NCBI GenBank assembly: GCA_040414855.1
Contig: JBEDUQ010000062.1
Coordinates: forward strand, 12,798-76,797
Reading direction: 5' to 3'
Source of the DNA: DASVXQ01 sp040414855
GTDB lineage: Bacteria; Actinomycetota; CALGFH01
Length of the DNA: 64,000 nucleotides
The first letter of the stretch is position 1, and every line of letters starts with the position of its first letter. Of the stretch, positions 15,297-23,322 are shown piece after piece. The translations under genes were made by a program, and so were the position numbers. The notes under the pieces were generated by a model, which made no database searches, had not been told where the DNA came from, and saw nothing but the letters and a program-made list of their open reading frames with translations.

Positions 15297-16298
15297 CTAG
15301 GCCCCGGTCCAGTCGAACACCATGCCGAGCGAGCGGTCCGGGTGCCGGAGCACCAGCTCGTAGGCTGCCGGGGCATCGGTGAACGGGATGCGGTGGGTGA
15401 TGAGCGGACCGATGACGACCCGCCGCGAAGCGAGGTCGGCGGCGAGCTCGTCGTTGAACTGGTCGTCCCACCCGCAGGGGAACGCGACCAGCGGTCGCTG
15501 GAGATGGGTGGGGTGGAAGTCGATGGCGATCGGGTCGGGATAGTACCCCTGCATCGCGATCCTGCCCTCGGTCCGGATCAGGCCGAGGCAGCGGTCGAAC
15601 ATGGCGCTGACACCCGTCGTGTCGATCGCCACGTCGGCGCCGGCGGGCGCGTCGTCCTGGACCGCGCGTTCGAGCTCGTCGGGCTCGACGACGCGGTCGG
15701 CGGAGTGCTGGGCGGCCAGGCTCCGACGCTCGGGGATCAGGTCTGTCGCGACCACCCGCGCCCCGGCCCGGCGGGCGGCCTGCCCGGACATCTGGCCGAT
15801 CATGCCGAGGCCGATGAGGGCGACGAGGTCGCCGGCCTTCACCCCGGTCAACCGCACGCCGTGTCGCGAGACGCCGGCCATGTGGTACAGCGACGCGTCC
15901 GCCAGGTCGACCTCGGGCGCCACGCGCCAGACCTGCGCCCGGTCGGCGACCAGGTAGCCCGAGTGGGAGGCCTGGCACGGACCGGGGTACTTGTGGTCGG
16001 GGTCGCTGAAGCGGGTGCCCATCGTGAAGACGTGGTCGCCGGCCTTCAGGTCGGTGACGCCCGAGCCGACGACCTCGACGACCCCGGCCGCCTGGTACCC
16101 CGGCGAACAGGGAAAGTAGGCGGAGTAGTCGACGTCGTAGTGACCGTAGCGGCCCGTCAGGGCCCAGCGCTCGGTTCCCTGGCTGATGCCCGAGAAGGCG
16201 GTCCTGATCCCCACCTGACCGGGACCGGGGTCGGGAACCTCCACCTCCCGGACCTCGACCCGCTTGGGTTCGGCGAAGACGACGGCATGGGTTCTCAC
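15297..16298 (-). CDS. Zinc-type medium-chain dehydrogenase
   Basis: About 333 residues from a GTG (VRTHAVVFAEPKRV), with an N-terminal GroES-like fold (GISQGTERWALTGRYG; YQAAGVVEVVGSGV) and a Rossmann fold (LIGLGMIGQMSGQAARRAGARVVATD). Cysteine ligands of the structural zinc lobe are absent, and the GTERWAL stretch recalls the subgroup found in bi-domain oxidoreductases. It likely oxidises or reduces a sugar-derived alcohol with NAD(P). The open frame extends to 16367 but would overlap the operator region; GAGGGG lies before the chosen GTG. It is the first gene of the leftward unit controlled by operator 2. Confidence 0.82.
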   Translation of the reverse strand: MRTHAVVFAEPKRVEVREVEVPDPGPGQVGIRTAFSGISQGTERWALTGRYGHYDVDYSAYFPCSPGYQAAGVVEVVGSGVTDLKAGDHVFTMGTRFSDPDHKYPGPCQASHSGYLVADRAQVWRVAPEVDLADASLYHMAGVSRHGVRLTGVKAGDLVALIGLGMIGQMSGQAARRAGARVVATDLIPERRSLAAQHSADRVVEPDELERAVQDDAPAGADVAIDTTGVSAMFDRCLGLIRTEGRIAMQGYYPDPIAIDFHPTHLQRPLVAFPCGWDDQFNDELAADLASRRVVIGPLITHRIPFTDAPAAYELVLRHPDRSLGMVFDWTGA

Positions 16299-16373
16299 GA
16301 TCCCCACCCCTCGGTCGTGGCCCGGCTGGGCGGGCGAGGCGGCATTCCTTCGAGGCGGCATTCCCAAGTGAAT

Positions 16374-16389
16374 GTGGAAACGATATCAT
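16374..16389. promoter_or_regulatory. LacI-type operator 2 (divergent)
   Basis: GTGGAAACGATATCAT shares the GTG-n2-AACG-n-TATCA pattern with the other three sites. It lies between the divergent dehydrogenase unit (start 16298, leftward) and the binding-protein gene (start 16449, rightward), so one repressor site could govern both. Confidence 0.6.
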
Positions 16390-16448
16390 ACGCACCCTGA
16401 GCCCTGCGATCGTCGCGCGCGGCTTGCCCATGGGAGGAGCGAGCATCG

Positions 16449-17738
16449 ATGACGAGTCGGCGTGTGATCCCACTACTCCTCGCAACCTGCCTGCTGGTGC
16501 TGGCGGCATGTTCGGGAGGCGACAAGGCGGGATCGAGCACAGAGGCCTCGGGCGGGCAGCACGTCACGCTCCGCTATTGGGTCTATCAGTCGGACGGCCC
16601 CAACTCGTTCTCCAACGCCCTGGTCAAGGCGTTCGAGAAAGAGAACCCGAACATCAGCGTCAAGGTGACCCAGTACCCGTACGCCAACTACGACGTGAAG
16701 GTCACGACGGCGATCGCCGCGCGCAACGCTCCCGACCTGATCCTCGCGTTCAACGTCGACTTCATGCGCAAGGGGTTCCTGCTGCCGCTGGATGACATGG
16801 TCAAGCAGTACGGCATCGACCTCTCGAACTTCAACCAGGCGATCCTCAAGGGACCAGGGAACTTCTCCTGCACGTTCGAGGGGAAGCTGTACTGCCTGGG
16901 CGCGACCCAGGGCGGCTGGGGGATCTTCTACAACAAGAAGATGTTCGACGCGGCCGGGATCGCCCACCCCGATCCGTGGCCACCGATGACGCTCGACCAC
17001 TTCGCCGACATCGCCTGCCGCCTGACCAACAAGTCGAAGAAGGTCTGGGGAGCCGCCGTGCCGTCGACGGTGCTGCCCTTCAACCTGATGGTGACGCCCG
17101 ACGGACGCAGCGTGAAGGGTGTCCTCGACAGCCCCGCGTCGGTCCATGACTTCGACGTGCTGAGCGGGATCGTTCGCAACGGCTGCTCCCCGACCCAGAA
17201 CGTGATCGACCCCTGGGACGAGTCCGCGGACTACTTCGCCCGCGGCGCGCTGGCGATGGCGGTCTGTGACTTCGACGCCGCCAAGCAGTTCGAGGACGCG
17301 GGCATCGACTACGGAGTGACCGGGCCGCCGACGCCGCCCGGGGTCCAGCCGCACTTCGACGTCTACTCCGACAACACCGGCGTCCTCGCGAGCTCGAAGC
17401 ATCCCAAAGAGGCCGCGAAGTTCCTCGCGTTCCTGACGACCAAGGGGCAGGAGCTCGCCTACCAGACCGAGGGCTCCATCCCCATCGACAACGAGGTGGC
17501 GAAGAAGGTCAACTGGGCGCAGGGGATCCCCGGCCGCCTCGACGTCCTCCAGGTGCTCCCCAACGCGACCGCTCCGGTCTTCATCCCGGGCGGGGACGCC
17601 GTGTGGGGACCGTACTACGACGCGTGGGACCGGATCGTCTCGGGCGAGCGGAGCACCAAGCAGGCGCTGGACGAGGCGATCCCAGCGATCCAGGCGAACC
17701 TCGACAAGGCGTGGAGAACCTGGGAGCAGAAGGGGTAG
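16449..17738 (+). CDS. Sugar ABC transporter substrate-binding lipoprotein
   Basis: A 429-residue extracellular solute-binding protein (family 1 type) has a lipoprotein signal, with lipobox VLAAC and Cys21 as lipidation site. The mature part shows KAFEKENPNISVKV near the start and typical GGWGIFYNKKMFDAAGI and TKGQELAYQTEGSIP segments. It delivers a mono- or oligosaccharide to the permeases encoded at 25.8-27.7 kb; no other binding protein of this type lies in the island. It is transcribed alone from operator 2 and ends at a hairpin shared with the convergent gene. Confidence 0.92.
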   Translation: MTSRRVIPLLLATCLLVLAACSGGDKAGSSTEASGGQHVTLRYWVYQSDGPNSFSNALVKAFEKENPNISVKVTQYPYANYDVKVTTAIAARNAPDLILAFNVDFMRKGFLLPLDDMVKQYGIDLSNFNQAILKGPGNFSCTFEGKLYCLGATQGGWGIFYNKKMFDAAGIAHPDPWPPMTLDHFADIACRLTNKSKKVWGAAVPSTVLPFNLMVTPDGRSVKGVLDSPASVHDFDVLSGIVRNGCSPTQNVIDPWDESADYFARGALAMAVCDFDAAKQFEDAGIDYGVTGPPTPPGVQPHFDVYSDNTGVLASSKHPKEAAKFLAFLTTKGQELAYQTEGSIPIDNEVAKKVNWAQGIPGRLDVLQVLPNATAPVFIPGGDAVWGPYYDAWDRIVSGERSTKQALDEAIPAIQANLDKAWRTWEQKG

Positions 17739-17742
17739 CGCA

Positions 17743-17758
17743 GAGGGGGTAGCCCCTC
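17743..17758. terminator. Bidirectional hairpin between convergent genes
   Basis: GAGGGG-gtag-CCCCTC occupies the 26-bp gap between the stop at 17738 and the convergent stop at 17765. It can serve both directions. Confidence 0.6.
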
Positions 17759-17764
17759 GACGAC

Positions 17765-18874
17765 CTATCGCGCCTTGGTGAGGTTCCCCTCGTAGATGCC
17801 CTTGTCGCGGCGGGTGGCGACATGGCGCGGCGCCTCCCCGTTGACGACCCGCACCGCGTCGGCGCACGCCTCGGTGAGGCAGCGCTCGTGGGCGAACGCG
17901 ACGTTGCCGGCGATGTGCGGGGTGGGCAGGAGGTTGGGCGCGCCGCGGAACCACGCGTCGCTCGGCGGGGGCTCCGGGTCGTAGACGTCGACCGCGGCCC
18001 GGAGCTCCTCCGCGCGGACACGGCGCCAGAGGGCCTCCTGCTCGACGACCGCCATTCGGCTCAGCAGGACGAACAGCGACCCGGGAGCGAGCGCGTCGAT
18101 CACGCTCGCGTCGATGACCCCGAGCGTGGATGGCGTCGGGGGGATCGCGACCACCAGGACGTCGCTCGCCCGGGCGAGCTCGACGAGCGATCCAGCCCGC
18201 GTCACGCCGTCCGCATCGGCGGTGGCATCGTCGAGGAGCGGGTCGAACACGCGCACATCGCACCCGAACCCGCTGACGAAGCGGCGGTAGTGCCGGTTGA
18301 TGCTGCCGTACCCGGCCAGGCCGATGCGACAGTCCGCGAGGTCGCGGAAGACGTACCCGCTGTGGGTCCTGGAGGTGTCGAGCCACCCACCGCTCCGCAC
18401 CGCGTCGATCGCGCCGGGGATGTCACGCAGCAGCGCCAGCGTGATCGCGACCCCGAACTCGGCCACCGTCGGTGTCATGGTCCTGGAGGTGTCGACGACG
18501 GTCACGCCTCTCCGGCTCGCCTCGTCGAGGTCGACCCATCCGAGCCGGTAGTCGAAGGTCCCCGCGATCACCTTGAGACGGGACGCCCGCTGGAGCCGCG
18601 CGGCGTCGAAGACGGCCACGTCCCCCACGCTCAGCCACGGCGAGGCGACCACTGCGTCGATCTGGTCGAGCCTCGCGTCGAGCGCCGCCGCCCTCCGCTC
18701 GGACGGGTCGTCCACGCTCCACTCGAGGACCTCGACGCTTCCGTGCGGCGTTAGGGCCTGCTCGGCAAGGTCCTGGTATCGCTCTCCGCCGTGGAAGTAG
18801 CGGCGGGACCCCTGGCTGGAACGCCACCCGTGGTATTGCGGCGCGACGTACAGGAAGCGCGGGCGGTCGGTCAC
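17765..18874 (-). CDS. D-2-hydroxyacid dehydrogenase family protein
   Basis: A 369-residue NAD-dependent dehydrogenase. The Rossmann fold carries LAGYGSIN near residue 180, and the C-terminal PTPHIAGN contains the catalytic-type His. The usual Arg and Glu positions fall in VLLSRMAVVEQEAL and DVYDPEPPP. It likely reduces or oxidises a 2-keto/2-hydroxy acid arising from the sugar-acid pathway. The GTG start overlaps the TGA of the preceding TIM-barrel gene (GTGA). It is the distal gene of the cupin/Tm-1 operon that starts near 21299 under operator 3. Confidence 0.85.
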   Translation of the reverse strand: MTDRPRFLYVAPQYHGWRSSQGSRRYFHGGERYQDLAEQALTPHGSVEVLEWSVDDPSERRAAALDARLDQIDAVVASPWLSVGDVAVFDAARLQRASRLKVIAGTFDYRLGWVDLDEASRRGVTVVDTSRTMTPTVAEFGVAITLALLRDIPGAIDAVRSGGWLDTSRTHSGYVFRDLADCRIGLAGYGSINRHYRRFVSGFGCDVRVFDPLLDDATADADGVTRAGSLVELARASDVLVVAIPPTPSTLGVIDASVIDALAPGSLFVLLSRMAVVEQEALWRRVRAEELRAAVDVYDPEPPPSDAWFRGAPNLLPTPHIAGNVAFAHERCLTEACADAVRVVNGEAPRHVATRRDKGIYEGNLTKAR

Positions 18875-19692
18875 GTCGATCGAAGCTCCTTGAAGCGGCG
18901 CACCGTCTGGGTCATCGCGATCTCGGTGGGGAGGCGCTCCATGCTCGACGCGCCGAAGAAGCCGGCCACGCCGGAGGTCCGCTCCAGCACGTAAGCGGCG
19001 TCCTCGGGCTCGGCGATCGGCCCCCCATGGCAGAGCACGATCACCTCCGGGTCGACCTCGACGGCGGCGTCGCGGATCGCCTGGACGAGCTCGACCGACT
19101 GGTCGAGCGTCCTGCTGGTCTCCGCGCCGATCGCGCCCCCGGTGGTCAGTCCCATGTGGGCGACGAGCACGTCGGCCCCGGCTCTGGTCATGGCCCGGGC
19201 GTCCTCCGGTGAGAACACGTACGGCGTGGTCAGCAGGTCGAGGTCGTGGGCTGTCCGGATCATCTCGACCTCGAGGCCGTAGCCCATCCCGGTCTCCTCG
19301 AGGTTCTGGCGGAAGGTGCCGTCGATCAGCCCGACGGTCGGGAAGTTCTGGACACCGGCGAACCCGATGTCCTTGAGCTGCCGGAGGAAGACCGGCATCA
19401 GGCGGAAGGGGTCCGTGCCGCAGACTCCGGCGAGCACCGGCGTGTCCTTGACGATCGGCAGGACCTCGGCCGCCATCTCGACCACGATGGCGTTGGCGTC
19501 GCCGTACGGCATCAGGCCCGCCAGCGACCCACGACCGGCCATCCGGTAGCGGCCGGAGTTGTAGATGATGATCATGTCGACGCCGCCGGCCTCGGCGCAC
19601 TTGGCGCTCAGGCCCGTGCCGGCGCCGGCCCCCACGATCGCGCTCCCGCCTGCGAGCTGCGCGCGGAGCCGCTCCAGCGCCTTCGCCCTCAC
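18871..19692 (-). CDS. PEP-hydrolase-family TIM barrel (Tm-1 C-terminal half)
   Basis: A 273-residue protein starts VRAKALERLRAQLAGG and contains IVGAGAGTGLSAKCAEAGGVDMI, LAGVCGTDPFR and VLCHGGPIAEPEDA. It matches the phosphoenolpyruvate-hydrolase-like family, which corresponds to the C-terminal TIM barrel of plant Tm-1. Enzyme activity is not established for this branch. AGGAGGT precedes the GTG start, which overlaps the TGA of the UPF0261 gene (GTGA). The two polypeptides are thus made from one message as separate halves of what plants and fungi have as a single chain. A role in handling an aldol- or pyruvate-type intermediate is inferred from context only. Confidence 0.85.
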   Translation of the reverse strand: MRAKALERLRAQLAGGSAIVGAGAGTGLSAKCAEAGGVDMIIIYNSGRYRMAGRGSLAGLMPYGDANAIVVEMAAEVLPIVKDTPVLAGVCGTDPFRLMPVFLRQLKDIGFAGVQNFPTVGLIDGTFRQNLEETGMGYGLEVEMIRTAHDLDLLTTPYVFSPEDARAMTRAGADVLVAHMGLTTGGAIGAETSRTLDQSVELVQAIRDAAVEVDPEVIVLCHGGPIAEPEDAAYVLERTSGVAGFFGASSMERLPTEIAMTQTVRRFKELRST

Positions 19693-20906
19693 CTTGGGAC
19701 CTCCTGGAGCATCTCGTGCAACCGGTTTGCCATCGCCAGCGCGAACTCGGGGTCGTTGACGTCCGTGTCGAGCTCGTGAAGCTCCACGTTCGGTCCCAGC
19801 CCCTCGCGGACGGCTGAGAAGAGCGCCTCGTCGGCGGCGGGGTCGTAGAAGGGCTCGCCCTTGGTCGCGATCATGGACACGCCCCGGAGCGGTATGAACA
19901 GCGCCGTCGGCCCGGTCGCCGCGCTGAGCTTGCGGGCGATCCGCCGGCCCAGCTCGGCGGACTCCTCCGGGGTGGTGCGCATCAAGGTCACGGTCGGGTT
20001 GTGCACGTGCAGCCTGCGTGACCGGAACTCGGCGGGCACGGTGTCGCGCGGGCCGAAGTTGACCATGTCGAGCGCCCCGAGCGAGACGACCTGCGGCACG
20101 CCCATGCCCCCGGCGACCTCGAGCCGCCGCGGGTGGGCGGGCAGGACGCCGCCGACCAGCTGGTCGCACAGCTCGGTGGTGGTGACGTCGAGGAGCCCCT
20201 TGATGAACCCCGCCTTGACCAGCTCCTCCATCGACTGCCCGCCGGTGCCGGTCTGGTGGAAGACGAGCACCTCGTAGCCGAGCTCCTCCAGGTGTCCGCG
20301 GGCCGTGGTCACGCATGGCGTGGTCACGCCGAACATCGACGCGCCCAGGAGCGTCCCGCCCCCCACCGGCTCCGGCACCGGCGCCTTCGCCATCCCCGCG
20401 ATCGCGCCGGCCGCGTTGCCGATGATCCGGGCGGAGATCTGGTTCACGCCGGCCACGTCCACCACCGAGTACATCATCGTGACGTCGACCGCGCCGATGT
20501 ACGGCCGGGTGTCTCCCGAGGCGACGGTGGACACCATGAGCTTGGGGACGCCGACCGGGAGCTGGCGCATCGCGTGCGTGACCAGCGACGTGCCGCCGGT
20601 ACCGCCCATCCCGACCACACCGTCCAGCCGGCCGTCCCGGTACAGGCGCTCGAGGATCGCGGCCGCGCCCCGGCTCATCGTCTCGACCGCGGCCCCGCGG
20701 TCCCCGGCGGCGGCCAGCTCCGCCACGTCGGCGCCGGCGGCCCGCGCGACCTCGGATCGCCCGATGTCGGGCGGGGTGGTCGCCTCGCCCTGGACGCCGG
20801 CGTCGACCAGGATCACGTCGACGCCGTGCTCCCGCAGGCGATCGCGGAGGAACTCGTACTCGGCGCCCTTGGTGTCCAGCGTCCCGACCGCCACGACGGT
20901 TGCCAT
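19689..20906 (-). CDS. Tm-1-like ATP-binding protein (UPF0261)
   Basis: A 405-residue protein starts MATVVAVGTLDTKGAEYEFLRD, the family signature for Tm-1-like ATP-binding proteins (UPF0261). Further conserved blocks are VVGMGGTGGTSLVT, PKLMVSTVASGDTRPYIG, LGASMFGVTTPCV and VFHQTGTGGQSMEELV. In tomato, the fused homologue binds ATP and blocks tomato mosaic virus replication, but the metabolic role of the family is unknown. Here it is embedded in a sugar-acid operon directly after a cupin gene (TAG then ATG, no gap), with AGGA before the ATG. It is followed by its TIM-barrel partner, so a catabolic role is likely. Confidence 0.88.
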   Translation of the reverse strand: MATVVAVGTLDTKGAEYEFLRDRLREHGVDVILVDAGVQGEATTPPDIGRSEVARAAGADVAELAAAGDRGAAVETMSRGAAAILERLYRDGRLDGVVGMGGTGGTSLVTHAMRQLPVGVPKLMVSTVASGDTRPYIGAVDVTMMYSVVDVAGVNQISARIIGNAAGAIAGMAKAPVPEPVGGGTLLGASMFGVTTPCVTTARGHLEELGYEVLVFHQTGTGGQSMEELVKAGFIKGLLDVTTTELCDQLVGGVLPAHPRRLEVAGGMGVPQVVSLGALDMVNFGPRDTVPAEFRSRRLHVHNPTVTLMRTTPEESAELGRRIARKLSAATGPTALFIPLRGVSMIATKGEPFYDPAADEALFSAVREGLGPNVELHELDTDVNDPEFALAMANRLHEMLQEVPR

Positions 20907-21299
20907 CTATCCTCCCGGCTCGAACCCTGCCAGTTGCGGGACCTGGTGGCCCAGCGCGTCCTCCTCGGTCCGGTGCAGGTGGCCGACCCGGCCACCGGGT
21001 GGCGTCCGCGCCTCGAACCAGAAGGCCTCCAGCGTCTCGTAGACCCCGACGACGTCGTGCTCGGTCCCGGTCGGCGTGCAGACGATGTCTCCAGGCCCCA
21101 CCGTGTAGCTCCTGGACCCGACGACCACCTGGGCTCGACCGGAGAAGACCAGCCAGTACTCGTCGCAGTCGTGGTAGTGGCGGTCGAACCGGCCATCCGG
21201 CGGGACGCGGAAGACGCCGGCGCTGGTGACGTCCGACCACGACGGCCGTGCCTCGGGCGAGATCGTGCGGACGACCACCATGTCCTCGTCGCTCGTCAT
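20907..21299 (-). CDS. Small cupin protein
   Basis: A 130-residue single-domain cupin from MTSDEDMVVVRTISPE. Metal-binding motif 1 is visible as RHYHDCDEYWLVFSG and motif 2 as PGDIVCTPTGTEHDVVG, giving a two-His/Glu/His site. It may be an isomerase or epimerase for a sugar acid, or a binding protein. It is the first gene of the leftward operon that continues with the Tm-1 pair and the hydroxyacid dehydrogenase. Operator 3 lies 67 bp upstream. The frame extends upstream to 21365, but the later Met is preferred. Confidence 0.8.
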   Translation of the reverse strand: MTSDEDMVVVRTISPEARPSWSDVTSAGVFRVPPDGRFDRHYHDCDEYWLVFSGRAQVVVGSRSYTVGPGDIVCTPTGTEHDVVGVYETLEAFWFEARTPPGGRVGHLHRTEEDALGHQVPQLAGFEPGG

Positions 21300-21365
21300 T
21301 GGTCCGAACCTCGTCGTCGGCGGTGTCGTCGGCATCGTTGTCCGCACCTGGCCAGGCACAGCCAT

Positions 21366-21381
21366 ATGATAACGGTCTCAC
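21366..21381. promoter_or_regulatory. LacI-type operator 3
   Basis: ATGATAACGGTCTCAC, upstream of the cupin/Tm-1 operon. It matches operator 1 (reverse complement GTGATAACGTTCTCAC) at 14 of 16 positions. Confidence 0.7.
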
Positions 21382-21414
21382 ATTCCGAGGGGCAAGACCG
21401 AGCGGCGGCGCTGA

Positions 21415-22216
21415 TCAGGCCGGCGCCGTCTTGACGGCCCGGACCCGGCGCGCGGGCGCGACCGAGGCGCGCTCGACCAGCTCGGTCCGGAAGACCATCG
21501 TGCTGGGCCCCCGCTCACGGCCCTCACGGAGCCGGCGCAGCGCAAGCTCCGCCGCGCTCCGGGCCATGTCGGCGACGGGCTGGCGGACGGCGGTCAGGGG
21601 CGGCTCGACGATGCTCATCCACTGCACGTCGTCGAAGGCGACGACGGACATGTCTCGTGGCACGCGGAGGCCCTGCTGCTGGAGCGCGATCATGGCGGCC
21701 TCGGCGAGGATGTTGTTCGCGGCGAAGATCGCGGTCGGGGTGAGCTCGGCCCGGATCGGTGTCGAGCCCGTCGACCTGACGGTCGACCTGGACGATGACG
21801 ATGTCCTTGTCCATCAGCTCGGCCAGGCGCCGGCGGTTCTTGGAGGTCGGTGTCACGATCAGGGCGTCGACCCGCATCCCCTCGAGCAGCCTCAGGTACT
21901 CCCGCTCGACCCTCGGATCGTCGTCGCTGTTGCAGAGCACGACGTGATAGCCCGCGTCCTTGGCGACGGCCTCGACGTGCCGCGCGATGGCCGAGTAGAA
22001 GGGGTTCTCGACGTCGCCGACCAGGAGGCCGACGGTCCGCGTCCGGTTCGTGCGCAGGCTCCGCGCGATCTGGTTGGGCACGTAGCCCAGCTCCCGCGCG
22101 GCCTCGGTCACCAGGCGGCGGGTCTCCTCGGCGGCGTAGCCGGAGCCGGCGAGCACCCGCGCGGCCGTCGAGACCGAGACACCAGCCCGCTTCGCCACGT
22201 CCGCTACGGTTGCCAT
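21415..22216 (-). pseudogene. Broken LacI-family regulator
   Basis: The N-terminus from MATVADVAKRAGVSVSTAARVLAG is an intact LacI helix-turn-helix and the start of the sugar-binding domain, up to VDRQVDGLD near 21763. The frame then changes, and the protein resumes in another frame as TPIRAEL, then PTAIFAANN and MSVVAFDDVQWMSIVEPPLTAVRQPVADMARS to the end. Compared with the intact paralogue at 27848, about 80 residues of the effector domain are missing, apparently in two pieces (about 53 and 24 residues). The DNA-binding half could still be translated, but a working repressor is unlikely. Confidence 0.85.
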
Positions 22217-22251
22217 CGTCCCCCCCGGCGCTCGCCCGCCACCTCGCCCGG

Positions 22252-23322
22252 CTACCGGAGGCCGATGGCCGAACGCCACCGGTCCAGCGTGGTCATGTTC
22301 GCGACCGACTCCTCCCACGGCAGCACCGCCGGCGAGCGCGCACCGTCACGGACGAGTTGGCTCACGGCGTCGACCTCGACGCCGTACACGTCCACGCCGG
22401 CCGCGACCTCGATCGTCTCGGGCGGGGCGTCCCACCGCACGACGCGGATGGGCGCTTCCCGCCCGAGCCGGCCCGGCAGCCAGGGCGACGGCACCTCGAT
22501 CCAGCCCTCCGACCCGAAGACCCGCACCGAGCTCTGGAGGTTCGCCTGGATCGAGCAGGCCACCCTGGCGAGCAGCCCTCCCTCGAACACGAGGGTCGCG
22601 CCGGTCGAATGATCCACGCCGGTGGGGCCGATCGACCCGGCGGCGGCGACCTCGACCGTCTCGACGACCGGGACTCCGGCGGCCGCGGCCGCGACGAGAT
22701 GGGCCATCGAAGTTGTGTAGCAGCCGACGTCGAGGATGCTCCCGCCGCCGAGGTCGCGGACCAGCAGGTAGTTCGAGGGCGATGGGCCGGCGTCGTAACC
22801 AAAGACCGCGTCGACCATGCGAACGTCGCCGATCCGCCCGCTCCGCAGCAGCTCCACGAGGCGGCGGGTCTGCGGATGGCACCGATAGGCGAAAGCCTCC
22901 ATCAGGAAGACGTCGTTGCGGCGCGCGGCCTCGACGATCTCCACCGCATCCGCGCGCGACATGCCGATGGGCTTCTCGCAGAGCACGCTCTTGCCGGCGT
23001 CGGCCGCTCTGATCGCCCATTCCCGGTGCAACGGGTGGTGCGTGGCCACGTACACGAGCTCCACGCCCGGGTCCTCCACGACCCCCAGGTAGTCGAGCGC
23101 TCGGGGCGCAGCGTGGGCTCGGGGCGCAGCGTGGGCTCGCGGCGCCCCGTGGGGCAGCGGCTCCGCGAGCTGGGCGGCGAACGCCTCGGCGCGCTCCCGG
23201 TCACGGCTCCCGACCGCGACCAGCTCGCCGCACCACGACGTCCGCAACGCTTGCGCGATGATCCGCGCGATCTTGCCGGTCCCGAGGATCCCCCAGCGCA
23301 GCTTCTCGCCCGGCTCGCTCAT
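22252..23322 (-). CDS. Gfo/Idh/MocA-family oxidoreductase
   Basis: A 356-residue NAD(P)-dependent oxidoreductase: N-terminal WGILGTGKIARI Rossmann loop, VLCEKPIGMSRADA with the catalytic-type EKP lysine, and GGGSILDVGCYTTSMAHLV. It probably oxidises a sugar or cyclitol (inositol, glucose or xylose type). A three-unit, 18-bp repeat inserts an APRAHA-type hexapeptide repeat around residues 58-74, in the loop after the first dinucleotide-binding strands. The ATG overlaps the stop of the isomerase-like gene (ATGA). It is the last gene of the transporter operon. Confidence 0.87.
   Translation of the reverse strand: MSEPGEKLRWGILGTGKIARIIAQALRTSWCGELVAVGSRDRERAEAFAAQLAEPLPHGAPRAHAAPRAHAAPRALDYLGVVEDPGVELVYVATHHPLHREWAIRAADAGKSVLCEKPIGMSRADAVEIVEAARRNDVFLMEAFAYRCHPQTRRLVELLRSGRIGDVRMVDAVFGYDAGPSPSNYLLVRDLGGGSILDVGCYTTSMAHLVAAAAAGVPVVETVEVAAAGSIGPTGVDHSTGATLVFEGGLLARVACSIQANLQSSVRVFGSEGWIEVPSPWLPGRLGREAPIRVVRWDAPPETIEVAAGVDVYGVEVDAVSQLVRDGARSPAVLPWEESVANMTTLDRWRSAIGLR
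23102..23155. repeat. 18-bp tandem repeat in oxidoreductase gene
   Basis: cggggcgcagcgtgggct occurs twice exactly (23102-23119, 23120-23137), followed by a degenerate third copy. It is in frame and encodes a six-residue repeat, so length variation between strains would not break the gene. Confidence 0.8.

Noticed and set aside
15250..16509. N-terminal extension of the glycoside hydrolase to 1108 codons
   Set aside because: The extra part overlaps the dehydrogenase gene in another frame; the hydrolase starts naturally at 15249 (MERGVYFDAWF).
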